Shown piece by piece: positions 22,641 through 34,600 of a stretch of DNA of 64,000 nucleotides. Source of the stretch: Rhizoclosmatium globosum (taxonomy: Eukaryota; Chytridiomycota; Chytridiomycetes; Chytridiales; Chytriomycetaceae); NCBI GenBank assembly GCA_002104985.1, contig MCGO01000121.1, forward strand, positions 57,211-121,210. The letters are read 5' to 3'. Within the stretch, counting starts at the first letter, position 1. Each line of letters begins with the position of its first letter. A program made the position numbers and the translations under genes. The notes below the pieces were generated by a model. That model was not told the DNA's origin, made no database searches, and worked only from the letters and a program-made list of their open reading frames with translations.

Positions 22641-22815
22641 AGTTTTACCAACTTTGGACCCTGAATCGATATTGCACGATACGGAACGATAAGCGATAAA
22701 GAACGATAAATGACGATGCGAGGGACCGTTGATTACCGGACTTTAGCGGTATTTCGATCCCCGATAAATCCAGCACATCTCTAATGATTACGAGAATGTG
22801 GAGGAGGTTTGGTAG

Positions 22816-23436
22816 TTGTTATGGTGAAAAAAGGAAATCTTCGTGAATGAATCTGAGAAATAATAACTCCATTCCTTTCATCCGACTTTGATTCATCCGG
22901 GAATATTCAGGAAATACTGTACACTCAAATCAAAAAAAGGTGTTTATGAAGATGGTCATGAGCGTTCTGATGTTGTGACATATTGTGGACCATATTGTGC
23001 TGAGATCTTGGCTTTACTTCCACGTTCAGTAGCAAAATGGTGGTTTGGTTGAAGTTTCTCCCGTTTTGGTTCCTGCGGAGGAAGAAATTGTCTTTGTTGT
23101 TCAAGATGAAAGTGCTGCCAATGATGGGGAAAACTTGTTTATCTGCAACACAGTGAAAAGGTTTTGTGGCCCAAGGGAAATGGAAAGTCTTTGATGATTT
23201 CTGGATTCAACTGCCAATGTCATGGACTTTTTCATCACATCATATGGTCCATTTTCTCCAAAATCAAACTCACACACACTTTTTTCCTTAAATCTCCCCT
23301 ACCAGCCACACCAAAAAACAGATTCGCGTGCTAACTAATCTGAATCTGGATCGTATTAAGGAACATGATATGAATCTTCAAGAAAGACAGTTTATTTTGT
23401 GAAGTGAAACGGTGGAGAGCAGAAAACAATAATTGA
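22816..23436. other. no gene seen
   Basis: About 600 bases between two mobile elements without a usable reading frame or recognisable motif; only scattered short frames such as VLKFLPFWFLRRKKLSLL-like pieces in one plus frame, with no support. Confidence 0.35.
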
Positions 23437-23652
23437 AGTAGAAAGGGACCTCAGAGCCCCAAATCCTTTCTTGAGATAATAAGCTTCAAAGTTTCCCAAA
23501 AATGATCAAAATTTTTCTTTTTGGTCTCCAACTTGGGTTTATTTTCCTTGGAAAATATTCTCAGAACTCCTGTCCTGTGACCAGAAAACGCCCAAAACAA
23601 AACCCAAATGGGAGAAAACAGAAAATTTATAAAATAACATTACCAAGCTATA

Positions 23653-26160
23653 TTATTCTTCATCATTTTCAAGAATAGGATCATCGTTTGACCAAATTTG
23701 GCCGATTTCTTCCAACTTGGCATTATACGTCAATACCAGAGCAACTTCTTTCTGTTTCTTCACCGCTTTACTTCCTGATCCCTTCCTCAATTTCAAAGTC
23801 GCTAGGTTGTGTCTTGTTTCCTCTTTCTCGGTGAGTTCGGCCTTATAATCTGCGAAAGAGGCATTCAGGTGAGGTGCAAAACAGCTGCGATCCTCAGCTG
23901 TCAGAACAATAGTACGTTTTATCTTATCCAATTGCTTTAGACGGTCAAATGTAAGCATTTCAACAGTCATTTTGAATTCAGAAAGCGGTTTGAAGCCTAC
24001 AACAGCAATTCGAGCCACATCTCAAACAATTTGAACTGTAACGTTTGAACAAAGAAGATTCTTGACTTTCCATGGATGTTTTTTCTGATTCTCGAAATCG
24101 AATTGAACCGAGGCTTGTATCAGCAAACTCAAACTCGTGCATTAACATTATCTTCGGGATTGTTCCATCAAACATCTGTTCCAGAAACGCCGAAAATGAC
24201 CACCAATGCACCTCAGTATCTTTTATGGCCTTGTTTTGTTCGGGGTGTTCTATGCAATTATTGAAATCATTGGGTGTCCAGATGTTTGAGCTGTGAAACC
24301 TTCTCTTGATTACTCCAAAGTTGGTGTCAGGCCCAAACTTAGTATGTCCAGCTATCATAAAACTCAAATTCACTTGGCATAGAGACTTCATAATAATAAG
24401 CCATGAATAAAAGAACATAGCACAACGGTTTTTGTTCTGACCAGAACAGTTATCGGCCCATGCATGAAGCGCTTGAGGTACCATTCCATTTGATACAAGA
24501 CGTAATTTTAAGTCGTGAAAGAACAGGACATAACACGATCTTTTTGGGCAGCTGGAGGATTTGGAGCTGAACCTTCAACCATGGTGTAGTTGTTTTGGAC
24601 GCGTAGAGACTCGGAACAGATACCAAAGAACTCTACTCGCAATCTTGTCATAAAATAAAAGCAATTTTGCTGGCAAAGAGAATGCGGTAAGAGGACTTTT
24701 TGAGCAAAATCATACTGAATACACCACGTTCCGTTTGTTTGACACGCTATTACATCATTTCGGTACTTCAACTTCATGGCAAAAGCTGCATCTCGGTGGT
24801 CAGTAAGCTCAGCTTGTGAGACAACGGAATTAATTGCACGTAGTTGTGTGCATTTGTCGCAAAACCCTGACCCAGGCTTCATAATCTTCACATGAGAGCA
24901 CCGATTCTTCCAGATTCGATAAAAGCGATTCAATGATAGCGGAATAACACAAAAGACAATACAATCTTCAATGTATGCGTTGTACACTTTCTTTTTGGTT
25001 GTTTCTGGGTGAAGAAAGATGTGAGCTCCAGAACCACCAGGATTCAGATAACCATTAGCTTGAGCAAAACTGATTATACTACTTGCTGCTCTTTGTGCTC
25101 CAATTGGTTGGTTATTACTAGTTTAGGAGCCATGGTCATAGAAGACGGTTCACAAACAATGGTAAGATAATCTGCGAGGTGCCAACCTGTGGTGGGACAC
25201 AGACAACACTGACATTTCAGAGAACAGTGAAACAAGATACTACACACAGGAGGAAGGTGTTGAGGAACAGCACCAATCACCACCCAAAAGGGCCCGAGAG
25301 GAGCTCGCCTCTGGGCCATCCTTAGTAAGTCATGAGTAGAAACCAAACCTAGGGTGGTTCCCTTACAAAACTAGGGAGGGTCTAGATATATTTCTAGAAA
25401 CATGGGGGTCATTCCTCCCCCCCATACCCCCCCTCCTCCCCTCGGGGCTGCTGATGTTAACCGCATCCAGCCCACAAGACCAAGTTACAGGAAGGCCTCA
25501 TGAGAGATATGGATTAATTGGGTGGGAAGTAAATTGTTGGCGTAAGGGGATATATGCTGAAAAGCACAGCACATGCTATCGGATCACTGGTTATACAGGC
25601 AGGAATGGTTGCGTTTTCAACCCAGGGAGTCGGGAAAGTGTTATTTGATGGGCTGGAAAGGTTCATTGCAAATAAACAGAGCATGGTTGACTTGAAAAAA
25701 AAAAGATAATCTGCGAGCCATGCACGATGTTCGGCAGGTGTTTTCTTTGCAATAAAGGTCTGAATATTTGCTGCTTCATCAGCCTAGAACTGATTATGCG
25801 GAGCAGGACAAGCCACACAGCAGTACTCACTCTGATTAACAAAATTAGATTGCATTTTATGCTGGGAGTCCTCACTAGAAGTTTTGGATCAAATCCAATA
25901 GTTTCATCATCATCATTGTCTAAATCCTGGTCTGATTCGGAGTCATTCAGGCCCATACTCTCATGCATTCAATCCAAAACCTCGTTTTCATCTTCGATTT
26001 CATCTTCCTTGTCGTCACTACCGTCAATAGTCTGGCTTTCAGGCATTGGGCCCAAAGAGTGTGTAGCCCAGCAATCTCTAAAAGCTTGCTGATCACTATT
26101 CAAGCCCTCTCCATCATCAGGATAATCATCCATATCGTCAAGAGAGGGTGGGGCAAACAT
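23653..26160 (-). pseudogene. DUF7869-like transposase, interrupted
   Basis: Reads from an acidic N-terminus (MFAPPSLDDMDDYPDD, 26160) through an intron (about 25852-25806) into KKTPAEHRAWLADYLTIVCEP, then GYLNPGGSGAHIF, KPGSGFCDKCTQLRAI, HAWADNCSGQNKNRC and AGHTKFGPDTNFGVIKRR. The last two blocks are the diagnostic DDE-like motifs of DUF7869 proteins. The C-terminus ends IWSNDDPILENDEE. Broken by a TGA near 25971, and by a retroposon at 25179-25704 whose removal, with one target duplicate, makes HRAWLADYLTIVCEP continuous. DUF7869 proteins are widespread and probably transposases; the mechanism is not established from this sequence. Confidence 0.7.
25164..25717 (+). mobile_element. 5'-truncated poly(A) retroposon with 15 bp target duplication
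   Basis: The direct repeat AAGATAATCTGCGAG occurs at 25164-25178 and 25703-25717. The insert between them (about 525 bp) ends with a run of ten A bases at 25695-25704, the hallmark of LINE-type target-primed insertion. Inside are a C-rich tract (25418-25440) and no long frame, so it is a 3' fragment of a LINE or a SINE. Confidence 0.8.
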
Positions 26161-26368
26161 GGCAGTTTTTTGATTTTTCTAGCTCCCTGACACTCACACA
26201 ACTTCACCACCAACGTATGACTATTGGCTTACTTTAGCAGCGTATAACTTCTTCAATTCTTCTTCAATTCTTCTCCAATCAAATTCCCTCCATAATTACG
26301 CATTAAAGGATTGTTTTTATGCAAAAATATCAAAATCGAGTATTGGGGCTCTGAGGTCCCTTTCTACT

Positions 26369-28609
26369 TGCCAGTCACCCATTATTGTCAGTTTAGCAAA
26401 GGCAAAGGAACATTCCTCATTAAATATTACTACTGGCAAACACCTTTCATTTATTAACCTAATACTCATTTTAAGAAAGATTTGTTAATGAATCAGTAAG
26501 CAGCATCTTTCCCTTTCTTCCGTTTTTGGTGACGCACCCTAGCGCGAATCTGATTGGCGCACGCATCTGAAAATCTCCACTTTTTCGCGCACATTTTTCT
26601 AGTGTGGAGTTTGATTTGCCGCAGCACGCGCAATAATTAGTCCAGGTAAAACTCTGAAGGTTGGTGGACTTACTTGATTGACGAATTGGGTGATACAATC
26701 AATTGATCGAATCCACACAAACAAGACAGTCCAATGGGTCACTGACAAACAGAGCCACGAGGACAAGCAAGTTTGGGGCATCTTCCACTCGCAACTGGAC
26801 AATCTCGAAGACAACTTTATGAATGATAAATATTTTCCAATGCCTTTAAAACAGACTTTCTTCTTCTCACCCAAGCTGCAGAGCCCAAATTCTTCTCCTC
26901 CTGGATTGCAACTTTCACAGAATTGGGGAGAATATGCAGGGGAATCCTGCTGTTTGGGTGATTGTAGTGGTTGAACTTACAAAGAATCCATGACTTTCTT
27001 GTAGACTGGTGTCATTAAGAGATAATTTAACGCTGTATGTTTCTCTTAGACAATTGCTGTGTTCATACGAGGCATTGGTGGTGTCATATGATCCTTTGAA
27101 ACTGTGGGTATGGCATTCCAAGTGCCAGTTGGACTTGAGTTTTGGAGGACAGCTTCCCACTCATTCTTTACACATCCCCGCAACCCTCCAACTTCAGTTT
27201 CCTTCTATCAGTGGGTTGCCTTCTCTGGTGGGAAAGGGCATGTTCCGTTGCATCATTAAACCATACAACTTTTCCAAGATATGTGTGGAACTCTTGCCCA
27301 ACCCACCAGTAGTATCCTTTGCAAGCCAGGATCTTCTCAATTCCTAGATTGAAGCAGAAACTTTTCCGATATTTCAGAGGTTTGTAGAGGAATGTCATAG
27401 TTAATTTATGGGAGAAAAACGCAAGTGTTTGGTGAATGACCACTTCAAACTTGGTAAACTGTGGTTCAAGGAGCTGGAGAAAAGGAATCAGACATGTATA
27501 TCTTTTACATTGGCGGAACTGGATCAAGAAGTTAATGACTTAAGTAGTGTTTTGTTACTTCTGTGAGCTGGATCTAAGTGATGCAAACGTATTGCGACTA
27601 CAGGATGACGTTCCTATTTCTCAACACCACTTTGGGATAACAGGCTCCAAGCTAGCACAATCTAAAAAAGCAATATATATTAAAAGTACGCAAAATTTGG
27701 GAACATGGCAGTAAGTATTTTGCTATTAATTGTGTGTTTTGTTGGAGAGGAAGTGGCTTAGATTTTTTTCTCCCACTCATTGGAGAAGATGTCTCGAGTT
27801 CTGAAACCGATGGTCAAGTGTAAGAAAAATAAATCAGTACCTCATAGTCAACAAGATTGTGGTCTTGGAACATGGAGAGTTGCGTTACCGACACACGAGA
27901 TGGTGAGTTTACAGATGAGATAGTGGTTGCTGGTGGCAGACAGACGTACTCACCTTTCATGACTCGTTTGCCCTGTATGTATTGGAGACCACATTGAATT
28001 TCAGTTTGTTAGAATATAGCCGTTGTTAGATTCCAGTAAACGCAGGATAGATATTAGATTGTCTGGAACAGACTTAGAGGTGTGAATGTTTACAAGGTGT
28101 GGAGCCAGTAGAGCATCAACATTCCTCCAAAGTTCACTGTTTTGGTAAGCTGCAGAGTCAGATGTGGATCCTACCTAACCACCACACATCAGCAAATCAA
28201 AACAGAAAGTCAGTATCACATGCCAGATAGATTTTTGTCTCGGAATTTTTTCTGGTGGTTCAGTTTTCTAGGTTAACTTTTTGTTTCTTCTTCAAATAAA
28301 AAATAGTGAGAGTAAATATGACTCAATCATCAACATTAATAATGTGGAACAATGGTCAATTATTACGAGAGGGAATGCAGCATTTTAAATTCATGTCTAG
28401 AAGTACTTCCAATGTTCCACAAAGACACTTTAAACTGCAATGTAGATGCGTATCAGAGACGCTTGCTTCAGTCGAGGATATGAGTCTGAGTCACAAGAAA
28501 AATTTTGGAGCCAAAAAATTGTTAAGAGCCACCCTCCGAGTACAAAAGGCGAAGCCAGACGGAAAGCAGTCCATCATCGTGCAAAACGAAAAACAACAAA
28601 CTCAACAAC
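26369..28609. other. degraded repeat-like region, no clear gene
   Basis: 2.2 kb upstream of the UNC93-like gene. Short frames on both strands (for example 26678-26974 plus, 27168-27527 minus) show no named motif. A minus-strand Cys-containing piece at 26560-26640 (CACCGKSNSTLEKCARK) could be the tail of a dead transposase. The final 300 bases should hold the promoter and 5' leader of the next gene. Confidence 0.35.
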
Positions 28610-30084
28610 ATGGGTTTCTTTGACACCCTCAACCAAGCTCGCACTCAAGTATACGTCATCTCCTTTGTGTGCTTCCTCTGTCCAGGAATGTTCAATGCGC
28701 TCAATTCGTTACCAACCTCTGGGCCATCAGCCCAAAACGTGAAAGACAAACAGAATGCAGCCTTGTATCTCTGTTTCGCTATTATGGGACTTCTTGCAGG
28801 TGGTTTGAACAACATTCTGGGACCACGTGTGCTCGCTGCAATTGGAGGAACAGGATACGCTATCTACGCTGCTGCCCAATATAACATCTTCAAACAGCAA
28901 GGCGGAAACAGCAATGCTGAAATTCCAGAGTCGGCGAACACGTTCTCCATCTTCTCTGGTGCCTACATCGGCCTCTGTGCTGGAATGCTCTGGGCTGCTC
29001 AAGGCCAAATCTGTTTGACATACCCTACTGAGTCTCAGAAGGGAACGTTCTTTGCCACGTTCTGGGTCATTTTCAACCTGGGCGCTGTGCTTGGAAACAC
29101 AATTGGAACAATCTTGGCTTGGGGGGCGGGCCCTGAGGGGTACGCAATGAACGACGCCATGTACTTAGTGTTCATTATCTTGATGGCATGCGGTTCTATT
29201 GTTGCGATGTTGATTCAACCACCGGGCACAATCATCCGAGAGGATCAGACACAAGTCGAGACACCTCCAACCAATGTTCTCCGTGAATTTGTCGAAGTTC
29301 TCAAGCTCTTTGCCAACCCTGCAATGCTTACTATTGTGAGTTTTCTGTTTTTCAATTTCTGGCTTGCCAAATGAGGTTTGAACAATTACTAATCACTATC
29401 ACACAGTTGATTCCTTGCATGTCCTCCAACTGGTTCTATACCTATCAATTCGGGCCTTTTGGAGACTTTTTCACAGGTCGTACTGCCGGTCTTAAGGCTA
29501 TTTTCTACTGGTTGGCCCAAGCTGTTGGTGCATGGGTTCTTGGAAACATGTTCTTGGACAATACAAAATACCCACGTACCACCCGTGCTTGGACTGGCTG
29601 TTTGATTATGGTTATTTCTACATTCGCTTTCTTTGGTGGTGGTGCGGCATTCCAATACGTTGCGTCTAATGACGCTGAGTTTACCAAGATTGACGCTGGT
29701 GAGAACTTTGGTCGTTTCTTTGGGCCATGGATCTTGTATATTTGTTACGGTCTCTACGATGCATTCTTCCAGACATACGTCAACTACCTTATCGGAGCCA
29801 TTTCCAATGACTCCGAAACCCTCTCTCGTTATGCTGGTTTCTACAAAGGAACTCAATCTGCCGCAGGAGGTATTTCCTGGGCTTTGAATGGATTCGCCTT
29901 CACCAAGGACAAGGGAAATGCCATGACTTCCACCACACAATTTTGGGTAATGGTAACTCCATGTGTTATTTCTCTCTTCTTTATGGCCTTGTACACCAAG
30001 CTCTTTGTCAAGGACACAACTGATGAGGACATTTCTGGCAAGGCTGAACTTGGCGCGGACTCTGGATTTGTCCAAGCAAAGTAA
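28610..30084 (+). CDS. UNC93-like major facilitator membrane protein
   Basis: 467 residues in two exons (intron 29336-29406; length divides by three). About 11-12 hydrophobic segments. The order of motifs GMFNALNSLPTSGP, GTGYAIYAAAQY, WAAQGQICLTYPTE, LAWGAGPEGYAM, and NWFYTYQFGPFGDFFTGRT in the second half is typical of fungal UNC93/DUF895 proteins, an MFS branch. Members are plasma-membrane or vacuolar proteins linked to ion channel regulation or small-solute transport; the substrate is not known. Ends FVQAK* with no sorting signal I recognise. Converges on the alcohol dehydrogenase, with 80 bp between stops. Confidence 0.88.
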
Positions 30085-30163
30085 AAGGGACAATTATTTA
30101 CGCATTCTTTATTGTAAACATTGTTTCATTCGAAATAATATACTCATTCGCATTTCATCGGTT

Positions 30164-31569
30164 TTACAACTTAGCAGCAGATTTCCCTTCATCGAATCGG
30201 AACAACACTTTACCAACCTTTCTCTCTTCAAACAGCTTGTACATTTCAACGGCTTGGTTGACATGGACAACCCGATCAATCAAACCCCCGCCGCCAATTT
30301 TCCCTAGCACATCTTGACGCCGTTCCAAAGTACCCAAGGCGAGAGGGAGTAAAGCACGAACAGGACATCTCCCAAACGCGAGAGAAACATTTTTGTTGTA
30401 CAAGTCATCGCCCGTGAGGGGGAAAGTTGGAGAAGTGTGCACACCAACAGAAGATATGACACCAAATGATCTTATGAGATGGTACGCGAGGGACAGAGAT
30501 GAGTTTGCTCCAACGGCCTGTAATAGTAACTTTGAGTGATTCTGCTAAAAACATCACACAACCAGAAACAAACCTCCAAAACGGCGTCAGCACATTCATC
30601 GAGATTTCTAGATTGAGTCCATTTCTGCGCTTGGTCCAGATCCAAAGATTCTACGACGAGATTCTTAAACCCTCCTGATGTCTTTTGAATGGTATTGACC
30701 ATATTCACTGCAGTGAGTCTCCTTTGAGGAACCCCATCAACCAACAACAATCTTATCGAACGTGACAGAAGAGAATCGTCGGGGAGACGAAGAGGAGCCT
30801 GAGTTGGACGCATGAGAATATCCAATAGAGAAACAAGGGCACATTGCCCCACAGGCCCAAGACCAACAATAGCAAAAGTAAGAGCAGGGGCAGTGAGGGC
30901 AGGAAGTGGAGACGTTGAAGGAAGCGGAGAGACTGCGGACCAGACCAAGTCAGTTTGCGGGATGCCCCTCAGAACACCAGCCAAGTTCGGATGAGTCACG
31001 GCCTGAAGCGCGGCAAAGAAACCCGTTGGAAGAATGTCGGCGCACAAAAGCAGCGATTCGCGCGACACGTTCAACACCGGATTCAAAGCGACGAGCGAGT
31101 TCGACGCGTGCGGCACTTTGACGAATTCGGCCTGGGCGCCCGCGAGTGCCGGCGAGCCAAACAACTTTGCCGCCGAGCACCGACTCGACAGCCCGCGAAG
31201 ACACCCAACGCACGAGCCGCAACTCGTCGAGAACGGCGCGACAACAAGTGTCCCAACTGCAACCGATCTGCTGCGGCTCGACACAACACGCCCAATAAAC
31301 TCGTGGCCCTGGATCGTGCCGCGTGGAACGGACTCGGCTCCGCGGTACACGTGGAGGTCGGATCCACACAGTCTGTCAAGTGTGATTAGCCTATTACAAA
31401 CCACAACATATCCTTATGAGGCTTACCCTGCAAGCTCTACTTGCACAATTGCCTCATCTTCTTGCAGATCTTGCTCTCGAGGGGCTGGCACTTGTGCAAC
31501 TGCCACTGTGAATGGTTTTTCAAACACCACTGCTTTCATTCTGTTGGTTATTTCAAGAGGACTCTCCAT
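30164..31569 (-). CDS. zinc-dependent alcohol dehydrogenase (MDR family)
   Basis: 431 residues in three exons (introns 31426-31373 and 30573-30518; frame closed). GroES-like part: catalytic Cys in LCGSDLHVYRG, His in QGHEFIGRV, and structural-zinc cysteines CGSCVGC...C. The Rossmann part has AIVGLGPVGQCALV. Family reaction: NAD(P)-linked oxidation of an alcohol or polyol; the layout is closest to formaldehyde/glutathione-type and threonine-type MDR members, but the substrate cannot be told. Start ATG 31569 gives MESPLEITNRMKAVVFE; the inner MKAVVFE is an equally good MDR start. The start lies only 40 bp after the stop of the formin gene on the same strand. Confidence 0.88.
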
Positions 31570-31609
31570 ATCAATTACTGCCCTCGTTTACTTCTTCAAT
31601 AACAAACAA

Positions 31610-34600
31610 TCACCAGTTACAATAACAGTCCTCTTTGGGGATAAAACACTCCTGACAGATCTCTTTGCCGTCAACAATAGTGGGTGCAGGATATGCACTT
31701 TGAACACTTTGGAATGAGTCGCGATCCTTGCTTCCGTGATATCCCACTCCTCCATCACTGTGACCCGCTTCGCTTCCACTGTCTCCCAACCCAGTCTCAG
31801 CCAATGCAAACTCTTCTTCAGCTTCTTCAGCTCGCTGCATCATTTCATAGTCACTCAGACCACCCAAAGTGCTGAATCTTGCCAGCATATCCTTTGCTTC
31901 TACTTCCTTCTTTTGCAAGAGCATCATGCTGGCTCGATTTCTCAACGCCGCTGCATTCATTCCACCATTTCCAAGAATCGGTCGAGCACCCGGAACATCC
32001 ATTCCAACTGGATACTGCTGTTGTTGTTGCTGTTGAACTGGAGGAGCAATCCGTCCTTCTTTAATAGCTCGTGCTTCCTCCCTCCGCCGTCTTTCCTCTG
32101 CAATTTGTGCTTCACGCACAAGCCGCCTTGCTTCTTCCTCAACTTTCCTCCGCATTTCCTTGACACTTTCCTCAAATCCAAACATGAAAACATGCATCGC
32201 CGTGAATATATGCATTACTTGTTTACGCAAATCGCCCGAGTCTTGCTGTTGCATCTTCATGTGATAATTGGGATCCGGATTCGCTGCTACTATTTCCAAG
32301 AGCTCAGGAATCTGTAAGTAATCGTCGGGATCTTCGGCAAAATATCGCGCTGTTTCCATCCATGTCTGATGAAGAATCGTAAAATGCGTGCGAAGCGTTG
32401 TCAGATCGGTTGCAGCTTGCTGCAATCGAGGCTTCAACAAAGCAAGGAATTGGAGGTTCTTGTACTGATATCCTTCCAGTGCAGCAAGCCCTGATTCCAA
32501 TTGAATTAAATGGGCCATCAAAACCCTCAACTCAATATGCCGAATCTTCTTCAACTCATGGAACTTTTGAGTAAAATCAAGGACCTTAAGATCATTCTTT
32601 GTCAGAAAATAGTGCAATTTCAATGCAATATGGTACTCACGTCAGGGCGATTTTTATCGACTAGCCCCACAAGGAGACTCATCAAACTCCAACCTCCGTC
32701 AGCACTCTTGACGTCTTTCAGTCTCGCCAAACCATCGATTCGGAAACCAATCGCTTTCGCCTCTTTACCCATCCACGGCCTGAAACTAGAATTTCCAGCA
32801 CCCAAGTCCTGATTCGACATTTGCCCCAGTCCATACACAGTCCTCAAAATAACTTTCAAATCAGAAGATGTTTGGAGTTGTGTACACATGGATATCATAC
32901 TTTGCAGCTGCGAAATCATATCCTTGCTTTCATGTGGCAGTTGTTGAAGGAACAAGAAAGCTTCAACATGTTGTCCAATGTCTAAATCGCTTTTGATGAG
33001 ATCAGTCATGAAGGTTTCAGCCGGGGCAAGAGGCAATGCGTTGGGTGGGTGAGTTGAATTGTAGTATTGGTTCAAAATACGAGCTTCGCTTTCAGTTGGG
33101 ATGAGTTGCTTGAGCTGCACTAAATCTTCAACACTAATTTTTGAAGTGTCGAGGTTCGTGACAGCCTGTGCTAGTTGTGCGCCAGTGATATTTTGTCTGG
33201 TGAACCGAGACATTCCAATTGCGATCACATTCGCTCTGCGGAAATCCAACAGTGTTGTGAATTGAGCTCTACAATTTCATCGAAGTCAGATTCTGAGGGT
33301 TAAGCTAGATATACTTACTTTTGCACAAGTTTAGCCCCATCCCTTCCACTTCCTGGAACGAAAGAGAACAACTCCTCGAACTTTTGAACAGTCACCTCCT
33401 TGCCATCTTTACCAATTGCGGCTTTTTTAGAGCTAACTTCGGTCTCTTCGCCTGACACTTCGCCAGCGCCACCATCCTTGCCCTTCCAATGCAGAGTTTG
33501 ACGCTTCTTGAGAACGTTTGCTTTTCGCGTTGTTTCGCTTTCCCTTAATTTGGTCAGTTTCTCCTCAACAACAGGTTCAGGGGTTGGTTCTGGTGGTGGA
33601 ACGGGGATATCAGGTGTTCCCGCACGACTGTCTGCCAAATCAGAGTACATTTCCAAATAGTCCAAGTCATAGTCTTCTCCGGTTTCAGGTGGCGGTGTTG
33701 GTGCAACAGTTTGTGGTACTTGTGGTTTCGCTCCCAAGGAAGGCTGCCTCGTCAAAGCCGCCGCTGCACTTCCAGCCGAACTCTTACCACTAGGTGCAGA
33801 ATTTGTGAATGTCATAGGAACACCTCCTTCACCTTTGTTGGCAGTGACACTTGCCGCAGCTTCTTTAGCTAAAGCAGCAGCTCGACGTGCCTTCAGCTGC
33901 TCCAGCAACGCTTGGCTCTTTGCTTCTTCTTCAGATTTTGCGGTTCCTTGATGAGGTAGACCTGCACGTGAAGTTTTTCGTGGTGGTGGGACAAGTGGTG
34001 CATTGCTTTGTTGCAACAGTGTTTCAAGTCGTTGGATACTGGTTCGCACACCACTTCCAACGCTCCCATCGCTCAAAAATCCGTCACTACTTGTTGTTGA
34101 TAGTTTTCGGTTGAGCGGCGCACGGCCACTGTTTTGTGTTGGACTCAAGTCGCGGTTACGAGCTGCAGTCTGTTGACGAAGATTCGAAATTGTAGGCGGA
34201 GCTCTTCTGCCTCCATCTGTGGTTTGTGCAGACGTTGGTGGAGATGTACGAAGCTGCGGTGCTGGCGGTACTGGACTTGGTATTGGAGGGGCCAAGACAG
34301 ATTTGTAATATTCATACGCAGCCTTGATGTCATTATTTGTTCTTTGCAATGCGATACATGCTATTTTAAACCATAATTAGTTTTTTGAGATCACCGGCGT
34401 CCTCAGCACCCAGAACTAAAACGAAACTCACCAAATAGTCGATCTATGCCCATGCCCTCTAAGCCCTTCAACATTCGTTCATCTACTTTAACAACATGAT
34501 ATGAAATAAGTCTAGGCAGACACTTGTTAATATTTTTGTCCAGACTCTTGGTATAGCCAACGACTTTTCCTTCATCTGCAACTGCTGCTTCATCAAACAC

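Larger units (their letters stand above)
21485..22783. mobile_element. 1.3 kb element with 18 bp inverted termini
   Basis: Ends are TAGAGATGTGCTGGATTT (21485-21502) and its exact reverse complement (22766-22783). If the outer TA is a target duplication, as in Tc1/mariner-type insertion, removal restores a reading frame across the site. Each arm contains a tRNA-like module pointing outward and a 150-240 bp stretch full of short CGATA/TACCG/TATCG motifs. The middle has a minus-strand acidic-to-basic coding relic (DDDDEDEEQDVGD, then RPRSKRRKAITKFHL) at about 21940-22110. No transposase core is present, so it is non-autonomous. Confidence 0.65.
20861..22815 (+). pseudogene. broken acidic/basic ORF interrupted by an inverted-repeat element
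   Basis: Coding-like stretches on the plus strand: an Ala/Val-rich part (VRSIVAAAARAAEDNP), a basic part (KKKKLRSATKPRGGK), LLKAEMRAFLWSKEVELL, LKEFVAERRKQDVKRK and a strongly Glu/Asp-rich end near 21340-21484. The element at 21485-22783 interrupts it. Joining the two flanks through one TA gives ...SEDDYSDDNNDYENVEEVW* in one frame, suggesting that the insertion hit an existing coding region. Frame shifts and a TGA at about 21456 mean it is not intact. Function unknown. Confidence 0.4.
23437..26368 (-). mobile_element. DUF7869-type DNA transposon with terminal inverted repeats
   Basis: A 27 bp perfect inverted repeat, whose outer half reads AAGTAGAAAGGGACCTCAG, starts at about 23437 and ends at about 26368. 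It encloses one transposase-like gene on the minus strand plus short flanks. No clear target-site duplication was found. Internal size without the retroposon at 25179-25704 is about 2.4 kb. Confidence 0.75.

Noticed and set aside
21470..22800. hAT transposon, because the ends read TAGAGATG
   Set aside because: No 8 bp target duplication; a TA duplication that restores a reading frame fits better, and no hAT transposase is present.
28306..28623. Separate small gene just upstream of the UNC93-like gene
   Set aside because: It overlaps the true start in another frame and has no motif; likely 5' leader.
31034..31717. Plus-strand frames across the ADH and formin ends
   Set aside because: Antisense to the GC-rich ADH exon; no motif, and the ADH frame is clearly conserved.
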